Below, in pieces: positions 1-6,100 of a DNA stretch of 6,444 bases (within the stretch, counting starts at the first letter, position 1; each line of letters opens with the position of its first letter). This stretch comes from Cloacimonetes bacterium UBA5456 (GTDB taxonomy: Bacteria; Cloacimonadota; Cloacimonadia; Cloacimonadales; Cloacimonadaceae), in assembly GCA_002427325.1 (NCBI GenBank), contig DIQS01000037.1:1-6444 (forward strand). Reading direction: 5' to 3'. The translations under genes were made by a program, and so were the position numbers. Below the pieces are notes generated by a model, which was not told where the DNA came from, ran no database searches, and saw only the letters and a list, made by a program, of their open reading frames with translations.

Positions 1-12
1 TTCAGGACACCT

Positions 13-98
13 CATCTTGTTGCCAGAGAAAACGCAGTTTTCTAAATCGCCAAATCGCCAAATCGCCAAATCGCCAAATCGCCAAATCGTTAATCCCC
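13..98 (+). repeat. Hairpin plus octamer-array repeat element, copy 1
   Basis: A perfect 7-bp hairpin, AGAAAAC-GCA-GTTTTCT, lies at 27-43. It is followed directly by five exact AAATCGCC octamers (44-83) and a variant AAATCGTT (84-91), after which the pattern fades into AATCCCC. Bases 13-49 match 1543-1579 at 35 of 37 positions; the two differences are one base between the hairpins (25) and the middle base of the loop (35). The sequence TGTTGCC at 18-24, which forms the right arm of an extra hairpin in copy 2, is present here, but its left arm is not. No protein is encoded. The role is unknown; the element could extend left of the window. Confidence 0.85.
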
Positions 99-114
99 AC
101 CCCATTATTCTTTA

Positions 115-142
115 TTGACAGATAAACTCGCTTTGATATTTT
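115..142 (+). promoter_or_regulatory. Putative sigma-70 promoter of the methyltransferase gene
   Basis: A perfect -35 hexamer TTGACA (115-120) is followed after 16 bases by TATTTT (137-142), a 4 of 6 match to the -10 consensus. This predicts a start near 149 and a leader of about 55 bases before the TTG codon at 205. It lies between the octamer array and the gene, so the methyltransferase probably does not depend on an upstream promoter. The match is by eye only. Confidence 0.5.
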
Positions 143-204
143 GATTTCATAGTAACGAAACACAGCGAGAGAACAAAACTATATTTAAAACACGAGAGGA
201 TAAA

Positions 205-1446
205 TTGAGCGAAATATCCAAATTGCTTGCTTACACGCATGATAGCCTGAAAGATGAGCCTTCCATATTTGATTTTATGGAAGAGTCACCGCCGGAAAGC
301 TTTGCTCAAAAAGAAGACTATGCCGTGATCACAAAAGAGCTTTGGACCTCCGGGCAAAGGCAGGCTTCCAGCATTCATGAGGTGTCTTATAGGGCCTGCT
401 TCAAACCGCAATTGCCAAACTATTTTATCCAGCTTTTTTCAAAGCCGGGAGACACGGTCTATGACCCCTTTAGCGGTAGGGGCACAACGGCGATTGAGGC
501 AGCTCTTTGCTCAAGAAATGTGGTTGCAAACGATGTGAATCCGCTCAGCATATTCCTAACAAAACCAAGGTTACAAATCCCTACGCTTCAGGAAGTTGAA
601 GTCCGACTGGGTGCGATCAAGTTTGATAGAGACATAGGGGCTGATATCGATCTTTCTATGTTTTACCATCAAGATACCCTAAACGAATTGCTTTGTTTAA
701 AAAACTATTTGGCAGAGAGATCGGCGAGCGGAAAAGCTGATTATATCGATGATTGGATTCGCATGGTTGCCACAAATAGGTTAACCGGACATTCAAAGAA
801 CTTTTTCTCTGTATATACTCTCCCGCCAAATCAAGCTTGTTCTCAAAAGAAACAAATCGAATTCAATTTGAAGCGCAATCAAGTTCCTGAATATAAGGAT
901 GTTAAAGCAATCATCTTAAACAAAAGCACTTCGCTAAAAAAAGACATCACTGATGAGACAAGAAAGTCCCTCTTTGAGGTGGGCAAAAAGGCAATATTCC
1001 TTAATGAAGACGCCGCAAATACCAAACAAATTCAAGATGAAAGCATCTCGCTTGTGGTGACATCACCTCCGTTTTTGGACGTCATTGACTATGCCTCAGA
1101 CAACTGGCTAAGAGCTTGGTTCAATGGCATCGACATGGAAAAGGTGCAAAAAAAGATAACGGTCACCAATAGTGTAGAGAAGTGGGAAAGCTTTATGAGA
1201 AGTGTCTTTACAGAGCTATTTAGGATTGTTAAAAAAGATGGATATGTGGCTTTTGAGGTTGGTGAAGTGAGAGGCGGTAGCGTGAAGCTTGAGGAAAACA
1301 TCGTTCCCATCGGAAAACAAGCCGGCTTTGAGATCATCGCAGTCTTGGTGAACGAACAAAAGTTCTCCAAAACCTCAAATATCTGGGGTGTGACGAATAA
1401 TAAGAAAGGGACAAATACCAATCGTATTGTGCTGTTTATAAAATAG
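205..1446 (+). CDS. DNA methyltransferase (amino-methyltransferase; N4-cytosine or N6-adenine), solitary
   Basis: A 413-residue protein predicted to transfer a methyl group from S-adenosylmethionine to an exocyclic amino group in DNA. The AdoMet-binding motif I is clear: DPFSGRGTT at residues 87-95, followed by NDVNP (109-113), the usual acidic second strand. The catalytic motif IV is TSPPF (286-290), leading into LDVIDY. SPP[YF] is typical of N4-cytosine enzymes, but N6-adenine cannot be excluded. A motif X-like stretch, FKPQLPNYFIQLF (66-78), precedes motif I. The order X, I, long middle segment, IV resembles the alpha class, with residues about 125-280 the likely target-recognition part, including GHSKNFFSVYTLPPNQ (195-210). 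The start is TTG, supported by GAGAGGA at 194-200 four bases upstream. No restriction endonuclease is visible in the window, so it is either an orphan or its partner lies to the left. It appears AT-richer than the minus-strand genes, and direct repeats flank it, which fits acquisition. Confidence 0.9.
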   Translation: MSEISKLLAYTHDSLKDEPSIFDFMEESPPESFAQKEDYAVITKELWTSGQRQASSIHEVSYRACFKPQLPNYFIQLFSKPGDTVYDPFSGRGTTAIEAALCSRNVVANDVNPLSIFLTKPRLQIPTLQEVEVRLGAIKFDRDIGADIDLSMFYHQDTLNELLCLKNYLAERSASGKADYIDDWIRMVATNRLTGHSKNFFSVYTLPPNQACSQKKQIEFNLKRNQVPEYKDVKAIILNKSTSLKKDITDETRKSLFEVGKKAIFLNEDAANTKQIQDESISLVVTSPPFLDVIDYASDNWLRAWFNGIDMEKVQKKITVTNSVEKWESFMRSVFTELFRIVKKDGYVAFEVGEVRGGSVKLEENIVPIGKQAGFEIIAVLVNEQKFSKTSNIWGVTNNKKGTNTNRIVLFIK

Positions 1447-1537
1447 CGTGTGATGAAGTTTCATGAAGCAGCAGCTCTTGCATTATAGGTGGGTCTGCGC
1501 TTGGTATTTGGTCAGGGAACGTCCTCGAATTTGGGCT

Positions 1538-1605
1538 GGCAACATCTTGTTGCCTGAGAAAACGAAGTTTTCTAAATCGTTAAATCGCTAAATCGCTAAA
1601 TCGAC
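1538..1605 (+). repeat. Hairpin plus octamer-array repeat element, copy 2
   Basis: The second copy of the element at 13-98, in the same orientation. It shows two consecutive perfect hairpins, each with a 7-bp stem and a three-base loop: GGCAACA-TCT-TGTTGCC (1538-1554) and AGAAAAC-GAA-GTTTTCT (1557-1573), separated by two bases. Four octamers follow: AAATCGTT, AAATCGCT, AAATCGCT and AAATCGAC (1574-1605). The hexamer AAATCG is invariant and the last two bases vary. The array ends 18 bases before the -35 hexamer of ssrA. The remaining spacer (1447-1537) shows no gene and no clear terminator for the methyltransferase. Confidence 0.85.
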
Positions 1606-1623
1606 AAAAATCAAAACTTTAGC

Positions 1624-1651
1624 TTGACATTATCCCAATGCGCAATAGATT
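1624..1651 (+). promoter_or_regulatory. Putative ssrA promoter
   Basis: A perfect TTGACA (1624-1629) is followed after 16 bases by TAGATT (1646-1651), a 4 of 6 match to TATAAT. Transcription would start near 1658, giving a precursor with a 5' extension of roughly 28 bases that RNase P would remove at 1686, as is usual for tmRNA. The -10 assignment is weaker than the -35. Confidence 0.5.
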
Positions 1652-1685
1652 GTCACATACAAACAGTTCTTTCAACCAGCATATA

Positions 1686-2040
1686 GGGGGTGAAGTGGTT
1701 TCGACAGGGAACCAGTGTGGTAGTAATGCATGCCGGAGATGCTATCTCCTCCGTCAAGAAGTAGCAAAAAACAAAATAACTGCAAACGATAATTTGCTCT
1801 TAGCTGCTTAAATGCAGCTACGTCCGCTCTTTTCGTGCCATCGGGAAAGATGTCGGGCGTCATAACAGTATGGCTGCTCGCAGATTGACCGTCGATATGT
1901 CTGTGCAAAGCTCATCGACTGGGTTTTAGTGGGTCTGATTGTCTTTCACCACAAAAACCGAGATTAAAAGACAACTAAGCATGTAGATTTATTATGGCTC
2001 TGTTCTTTGGACGCGGGTTCGATCCCCGCCACCTCCACCA
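1686..2040 (+). ncRNA. ssrA: tmRNA (transfer-messenger RNA)
   Basis: A complete 355-base one-piece tmRNA that rescues ribosomes stalled on broken messages and tags the unfinished protein for proteolysis, acting with SmpB. The 5' arm GGGGGTG (1686-1692) pairs with CACCTCC (2030-2036). The third pair is the G-U wobble (1688 with 2034) that marks alanine acceptance. The T arm is GCGGG, loop TTCGATC, CCCGC (2013-2029). Discriminator A2037 and an encoded CCA (2038-2040) follow. The D-like domain contains the family's characteristic GGTTTCGACAGGG. The tag frame (1782-1811) ends within a 7-bp hairpin. The length is typical of one-piece tmRNAs. It has its own promoter and terminator, so it is a separate transcription unit between the methyltransferase gene and a convergent minus-strand gene. 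Pseudoknots were not folded here. Confidence 0.97.
1782..1811 (+). other. ssrA: tmRNA proteolysis-tag reading frame, ANDNLLLAA
   Basis: Reading from GCA at 1782 gives Ala-Asn-Asp-Asn-Leu-Leu-Leu-Ala-Ala and then TAA (1809-1811). The AND start and the Ala-Ala end are those expected of an ssrA degradation tag. The preceding bases TAACT are compatible with the usual context before a GCA resume codon. The stop sits in the loop of a perfect hairpin, TAGCTGC (1801-1807) with GCAGCTA (1814-1820), the normal position of helix 5. An earlier in-frame GCA at 1764 would give a longer tag with six extra N-terminal residues, AKNKIT, but I prefer the 1782 start. Confidence 0.8.
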
Positions 2041-2103
2041 TTCTTTTGCGGCTGAGTTATGCGCGCAGAAAGGATGATGCCTCCATATACTTTTGATATA
2101 ATG

Positions 2104-2142
2104 AAAGCGGGCTTTGGTGTTTATTTCCGAAGCCCGCTTTTT
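2104..2142 (+). terminator. Intrinsic terminator of ssrA, possibly bidirectional
   Basis: A perfect 11-bp stem, AAAGCGGGCTT (2104-2114) with AAGCCCGCTTT (2130-2140), encloses a 15-base loop and ends in a run of five T on the plus strand (2138-2142). It lies 64 bases after the tmRNA CCA end. It also lies just beyond the stop of the convergent minus-strand gene, where the T run on that side is only three bases, so minus-strand termination would be weaker. Confidence 0.85.
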
Positions 2143-2154
2143 AATTGTGATAGT

Positions 2155-4314
2155 TTATTTATCTTCCAAGATCTTGAGCACGAGAATCTCACCTGCGGGG
2201 ATGTCGAGTTCCAGCTTTCTTTTGCGTGGCTTATAGATTTCGCCGCTTTCCATGTTCATCAAGCGCGGGTTTTTGGCGTTCACATAGAATGTGAAATACA
2301 GCGTTTGAGCAGGATATTCCCAATAGTGTTCGTCATAATCCGCAACGGGCAGCTTGTTTGGCGTAGGATAATTCTTGGAAGGCAGATATTTGTCCGTGCG
2401 TCTATTCACCAAGACCAAAAGCTTTTCGCCTTCATCGTTTTCATATATTCCCGTCTCGATATAGCCGGCATAGTCGCCTTTCCTGTCGTTTTTGAGTCTG
2501 AGATATTTGATCGGGGCGGGGATTTCCTTATCTTTGCCGGTGTCAAATGTTGTGGCATCCACCCAGCGCCAGTCTTTGAGCATTGCACCCAAGTTCAAAA
2601 GACGCGGGTTATGCTCTTTGAGCAGGTCATAGAGCTTGTCATATCTCGCCACGCCGCCGTCTTGCATGTAGATGGGACCGAAAGAGCCGGCACGATCACC
2701 GTCACCGGTGCCCAAAAGCTGATAATGGATGATTCCGTCGGGCGCATAGCACAGGGGGAGAAAGAGCAGTGCCTTTTGCGTGGCGGAGGGCGGCAACATC
2801 CAGCTTACCCACTCGCTTCCGCTCCAGCTTCCAAAACTCTGCAGGATGGGGATAAATTCGCGTTTCGGGTCTTCGAGGGTATATTCCTTGGCACTTCGAT
2901 AGGCAGAAGTAAGCCTTTCATCCAGCATGTTTTGCAGGAAGTTTGCGCCATCTTTGGGGTTGTAGCGAGTTTGCGGAATGATTGGATAGGCGTCGGGCAG
3001 CATCACCGGCGGCTGGGAAACATCGCGCACCATCTGAGGATAGTACCAGTAGTCGCCCCTTTTCATCAAAAACTTGCGCGAGTGAATGTCATAGGAGGCG
3101 GTTGCCAGCGGGGGAAGGCTCTCATCCACATAGCTGCGAAGCAGGTTCAAAGCGGAGAGATTGCCTTGATAGGGCTCGTCCATGGTATAGAGATAGCGGA
3201 CGATGTGGCCGCCGGGAAGTTCGGTGAGTTCTCTGATGCGGCGATTGATCCCTGCTTTATATTTGTCTGGTTCGAGGCGCATATTGCGATGGATTTGGTC
3301 TTCGAGATCGATGTAATCCAGTGTGAGGTCGCTGTTTCCGTGCCAATATAGCCCCGGGGCAAAGTGGCGCAGCGCAAACCACCACCAATGTGGGGAAGTG
3401 TTGGGATTGTCGTCGAGATCGTCGCTCATGATGCCGGCATCTCTGAGTTCGTTATAACTGATGGCATATTCGAGGTCAAAATATCCTTCGGGACTGCCTA
3501 AAGCCTTGTAATCGGCGATGCTGAAGAAGCGGCGGTCTTTTGTATCGCTCAGTCTATCTTTTGCGGTTGTCATCTTCTTATCGAAGCTTGTCCGGCCTTC
3601 GTGCCCATAGATTTCGATTGTGAGAAGGGTTTCGCTCTCTTTGAGCCTGGGATCGATGTTGTCCAGCTTGATTCTATAGCTGATATAAAGCGAGTCGGTA
3701 TCGCTGGCGGAATCTAAATGACGTTTGTGGAAACGCATCTCAAAATATGGTTTGACCGTGGCTTTGCGTTGGTCTTTCCAGCGATAGTTGATGTCTGTAT
3801 ATGCCCAGCCGGCATGGTCTTGATCCTTTTTGAGCTGCCATGCGTGGCTGTAGCTGGCTTTTTCATCTTTGATCACGCTGCCTGTGCGCGGGATGGCGGA
3901 ACTGTTGCCATACCAAAACTTAGGATCGGCGTTGTCTCCGGGTTTCACCGCTTTTTCGGAAGTGAATTCTGCCTCAAACCTGTGGTAATTGCTGGTGGAA
4001 AGCGCAACGAGGCTATAGTGTCTGGAGTCGTTTGCATCGTTGTTCCAGCATTTATCGGTGAGAATGGCGTCAATACCCGCCCTATCCAACAATGTGAGCA
4101 ATTCGGAGGGGTTTTTGTCGCCATTATGAATCTCGATGGTGTTGAGATTATAGCCGAGGTCCTGCATTGCAGCGATGATGGCGTCTTTGTTTTGAACGTA
4201 ATATGAATTGCTGTTTTGCAGATAGGAATAGACCCCCAAGGGAAAGGGATCGCTGTGGAAGGCAAAGAGCGGTAGGGCGATGATCAGGCATAGCAAGAGT
4301 GCGAGTCTTTTCAT
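2155..4314 (-). CDS. Exported protein with glycoside-hydrolase-like interrupted barrel
   Basis: 719 residues; I cannot name a family with certainty. A clear signal peptide (MKRLALLLCLIIALPLFAF, residues 1-19) sends it through the Sec system. Residues about 24-90 read like the first strands and helices of a TIM barrel (PLGVYSYLQ, LNTIEI, IDAILTDKCW). Residues about 108-337 are a beta-rich stretch ending in LTLDYIDLED, as in many carbohydrate-binding-type sandwiches. The barrel-like pattern then resumes with VRYLYTMDEP (372-381), VMLPDAYPI (437-445), REFIPILQSFG (485-495) and LFLPLCYAPDGIIHYQLLG (517-535). A C-terminal beta domain follows (LLVLVNRRT, then LDIPAGEILVLKI). Glu380 in MDEP is a candidate catalytic acid. 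There is no C-terminal sorting domain. The start is supported by GAGGAA (4319-4324), and a TATATT -10-like box lies further upstream. A glycosidase role is inferred from layout and not proven. Confidence 0.8.
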   Translation of the reverse strand: MKRLALLLCLIIALPLFAFHSDPFPLGVYSYLQNSNSYYVQNKDAIIAAMQDLGYNLNTIEIHNGDKNPSELLTLLDRAGIDAILTDKCWNNDANDSRHYSLVALSTSNYHRFEAEFTSEKAVKPGDNADPKFWYGNSSAIPRTGSVIKDEKASYSHAWQLKKDQDHAGWAYTDINYRWKDQRKATVKPYFEMRFHKRHLDSASDTDSLYISYRIKLDNIDPRLKESETLLTIEIYGHEGRTSFDKKMTTAKDRLSDTKDRRFFSIADYKALGSPEGYFDLEYAISYNELRDAGIMSDDLDDNPNTSPHWWWFALRHFAPGLYWHGNSDLTLDYIDLEDQIHRNMRLEPDKYKAGINRRIRELTELPGGHIVRYLYTMDEPYQGNLSALNLLRSYVDESLPPLATASYDIHSRKFLMKRGDYWYYPQMVRDVSQPPVMLPDAYPIIPQTRYNPKDGANFLQNMLDERLTSAYRSAKEYTLEDPKREFIPILQSFGSWSGSEWVSWMLPPSATQKALLFLPLCYAPDGIIHYQLLGTGDGDRAGSFGPIYMQDGGVARYDKLYDLLKEHNPRLLNLGAMLKDWRWVDATTFDTGKDKEIPAPIKYLRLKNDRKGDYAGYIETGIYENDEGEKLLVLVNRRTDKYLPSKNYPTPNKLPVADYDEHYWEYPAQTLYFTFYVNAKNPRLMNMESGEIYKPRKRKLELDIPAGEILVLKILEDK

Positions 4315-4429
4315 TTAGTTCCTCGATGATTTTATGTTTTGATTGATAATATAAGGGTTTTCGGGGTTTTTGCGAGGAAAATATGCAGCAGGCTAATCTG
4401 AAACGCGATAGATCGGTCTGCGGGAAATG

Positions 4430-4460
4430 AAAAAGCCCGATTGAGCAAAGTCAAGCGGGC
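4430..4460 (-). terminator. Intrinsic terminator after the sorting-domain protein gene
   Basis: Read on the minus strand, GCCCG pairs with CGGGC (4456-4460 with 4435-4439). After one mismatch, TTGA pairs with TCAA around a six-base loop, and a run of five T follows (4430-4434). It begins 24 bases beyond the stop of the 433-residue gene, so that gene and the 719-residue gene downstream are probably separate transcription units. Confidence 0.8.
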
Positions 4461-4484
4461 GATAATGCTATTGCTTGTTTTGGT

Positions 4485-5786
4485 TTATCTTAGTTTGATG
4501 ATCTTTTGGGTGCTAAAAGCTTGGTCGGAGCCGGCGCGCAGGAAGTATATTCCGGCAGGCAAGTCTTTGCCGCGCAGGTCTTTTCCATCCCAAAGAGCGT
4601 CGTTCTTGCCCTGGGTTTGGAGTTTGTTTACCAGCTGACCTTTGAGGTTGAAGATCTCAAGGTTATATTTGGAGAGCTCTTTGCTGTCGATGCGGATATT
4701 GATGGCATCTTTGAAAGGCATCGGCCAAGTGCTGATAGCGATGACGGGTGTGGGGCTTTGAACTGCATCCTCGTTGGAAAATGGGATGTCATAGACGAAA
4801 TCATATTTATATTGGTCATAAAAGCCGCCGCTAAGGTCCGGATATTGGTTCAATTGAGTGGCGATATCGTCAAATTCATTATAATAGTTGAACTTTTTAC
4901 TTTGGGCTATCCAAGCGCCATCTTCATAGTCATATTCAGTTTCTTCGATCTGTTTGCCATCTGCAAAGGCATATTCATATTTCCTGTTGGGAATCCATTC
5001 TCCGTCGGAATAGTTGTAGTCCATTCTTAGGCTGCGCATTCCGGGGATGTCGCTGAATCCTACAATGAAGTTCAGAGCCCAATATCTATTGAAATAATCA
5101 AGCAGATCCTGGAATGTGGTTGTGTCATCGGCGTGGTAAGTATGAACCGACTTTTCCTGCAATTCCCAGTTCTCCTGATCCATGGACATGGAAGTGGTTT
5201 CGCTCACCATCCTGCCTTGATCGTCATAACCAATCTCCATCCGAGCATAGATTGTCATGGTGCCGAAAAACATCGTGATGTATGTTCCGGAAAAGCCATC
5301 GGGATTAAGAACGAAGTCAAAGAGAAATGTGGGCTCAAACTCGCCGGCACCATTGCGAGCATATAAATAGGCATATTCCAGATTGCCGTCATCGTCATAG
5401 CCGATATCAAAGCGAGAATCAGGGTCTATGCCTGCAGCGGTGGGCAGTCCCGAGAGAATCTCAACCACTTGCATATCAGAATTATAGCTGATTGCATGAG
5501 CGGCGTGAGCAAGCCAATCAACAATGGAATAATCCATATTGTATTCCACAATTCTATCGGGATAGAAAGAGCCTTCTTCGTTATAGAAATATTGATATTT
5601 TTCAATGTCTTTCCAATCCATTACCGGGTCTTTTTCGCGTCCGAAAACTGTAAGCAAAGGATATGTGGTGTTGCGGGAGTTATTGCTGTTTCCGCTTGGG
5701 AAAACTCTTATCCCTGTGCTGGGCAATTTTGCAAACATAAGAAGGGGAAGCAATGCTAAGAGTATTAGTGCGTAATGTTTTTTCAT
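4485..5786 (-). CDS. Secreted protein with aromatic/Asp-Gly repeats and T9SS-type C-terminal sorting domain
   Basis: 433 residues, function unknown. A signal peptide (MKKHYALILLALLPLLMFA, 1-19) is followed by a large region rich in Tyr, Asp and Trp. Imperfect units occur, such as IGYDDDGNLEYAY (128-140), IGYDDQGRMVSE (185-196), YSDGEWIPNRKYEY (259-272) and YEDGAWIAQSKKFNYY (287-302). Trp207, Trp264 and Trp292 are spaced at about 57 and 28, which suggests a unit near 28 residues. Residues about 351-433 form a typical Por/type IX secretion C-terminal domain: PMPFKDAINIRI, then YNLEIFNLKGQLV, then LPAGIYFLRA and a terminal KIIKLR. These domains direct export across the outer membrane and surface attachment in Bacteroidetes-related bacteria. 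The start is supported by GAGGTG (5791-5796), and a promoter lies at 5833-5860. The repeats recall YD/RHS-like sequences, but I do not assign that family. Confidence 0.88.
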   Translation of the reverse strand: MKKHYALILLALLPLLMFAKLPSTGIRVFPSGNSNNSRNTTYPLLTVFGREKDPVMDWKDIEKYQYFYNEEGSFYPDRIVEYNMDYSIVDWLAHAAHAISYNSDMQVVEILSGLPTAAGIDPDSRFDIGYDDDGNLEYAYLYARNGAGEFEPTFLFDFVLNPDGFSGTYITMFFGTMTIYARMEIGYDDQGRMVSETTSMSMDQENWELQEKSVHTYHADDTTTFQDLLDYFNRYWALNFIVGFSDIPGMRSLRMDYNYSDGEWIPNRKYEYAFADGKQIEETEYDYEDGAWIAQSKKFNYYNEFDDIATQLNQYPDLSGGFYDQYKYDFVYDIPFSNEDAVQSPTPVIAISTWPMPFKDAINIRIDSKELSKYNLEIFNLKGQLVNKLQTQGKNDALWDGKDLRGKDLPAGIYFLRAGSDQAFSTQKIIKLR

Positions 5787-5832
5787 GTTTCACCTCAATT
5801 TTTATGATGGTCTTGTTTGTGATACTGAGCAA

Positions 5833-5860
5833 ATAATAATAACCTGCAATAAATCGTCAA
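5833..5860 (-). promoter_or_regulatory. Putative promoter of the 433-residue secreted protein gene
   Basis: On the minus strand, TTGACG (5860-5855) and TATTAT (5838-5833) are separated by 16 bases. Each hexamer matches the sigma-70 consensus at 5 of 6 positions. The predicted start near 5826 gives a leader of about 40 bases before the ATG. Confidence 0.6.
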
Positions 5861-5924
5861 GAAGTTTCTGATATCATGGCTTGCGAGACTAAATGAAATG
5901 ACGTTCAGTTAAACAAGATATTAT

Positions 5925-5975
5925 GCCTCAGTTTTGACTTATCTGTTTGGGGGATAACTTGAATCAATCTGAGGC
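5925..5975. repeat. Nested inverted repeat upstream of kbl
   Basis: GCCTCAG (5925-5931) pairs perfectly with CTGAGGC (5969-5975). Inside it, TTGA (5934-5937) can pair with TCAA (5964-5967), and TTATC (5939-5943) with GATAA (5953-5957). The result is a three-step stem of 16 pairs around a nine-base loop. No T run follows, so it is not an ordinary terminator. Confidence 0.5.
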
Positions 5976-6032
5976 TGATGTGTTTGGAGCTTTCTGCGTC
6001 GGAGTGCTTTTTATCATAATTCTACTTTTTTT

Positions 6033-6090
6033 TATTGACTTAAATGGAGCTTGTGAAAAGATGCCATTAATGAAAAAAATCAAGTCAATA
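6033..6090. repeat. 9-bp inverted repeat abutting the kbl ribosome-binding site
   Basis: TATTGACTT (6033-6041) and AAGTCAATA (6082-6090) are exact reverse complements separated by 40 bases. The right arm touches the GGGAGA ribosome-binding site. The left arm contains a TTGACT hexamer that could serve as a -35 box. It could be an operator pair or a leader stem; chance is also possible in AT-rich DNA. Confidence 0.4.
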
Positions 6091-6100
6091 GGGAGAAACA

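Larger units (their letters stand above)
5861..6100. other. Divergent spacer upstream of kbl
   Basis: The gap between the 433-residue gene and kbl is 314 bases (5787-6100). The left part holds the minus-strand promoter and leader; the rest shows no convincing gene. A possible plus-strand promoter is ATGACG (5898-5903), 15 bases, TATTAT (5919-5924). A second candidate -35, TTGACT (6035-6040), has no good -10. Two inverted repeats are listed separately. GGGAGA at 6091-6096 is the kbl ribosome-binding site. I see no riboswitch that I recognise. Confidence 0.4.

Noticed and set aside
13..98. A CRISPR array or integron attC site at the octamer repeats.
   Set aside because: The units are contiguous 8-mers with no spacers, so it is not CRISPR. 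The hairpin arms lack the GTTRRRY/RYYYAAC core pair expected of attC.
1672..1908. A 78-codon minus-strand frame.
   Set aside because: It falls across the 5' half of the tmRNA and is explained by that RNA gene.
2059..3351. A 430-codon open frame on the plus strand.
   Set aside because: It lies antisense within the 719-residue exported protein gene. That gene has a signal peptide, a ribosome-binding site and coherent domain-like segments, whereas this frame has none of these and overlaps the ssrA terminator.
3718..4206. A 162-codon plus-strand frame with hydrophobic stretches.
   Set aside because: It is an antisense shadow of the N-terminal part of the 719-residue gene, with no ribosome-binding site and no recognisable motif.
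4506..5030. A 174-codon plus-strand frame.
   Set aside because: It is antisense to the well-supported C-terminal sorting domain of the 433-residue gene; its valine/isoleucine-rich composition is what the complement of Asp/Tyr-rich coding gives.
5978..6019. A short frame of 13 codons (MCLELSASECFLS) upstream of kbl that could be a leader peptide.
   Set aside because: The GAGG before it is too close to the ATG, the peptide is not rich in glycine or threonine, and no attenuator hairpin with a T run follows in proper form.
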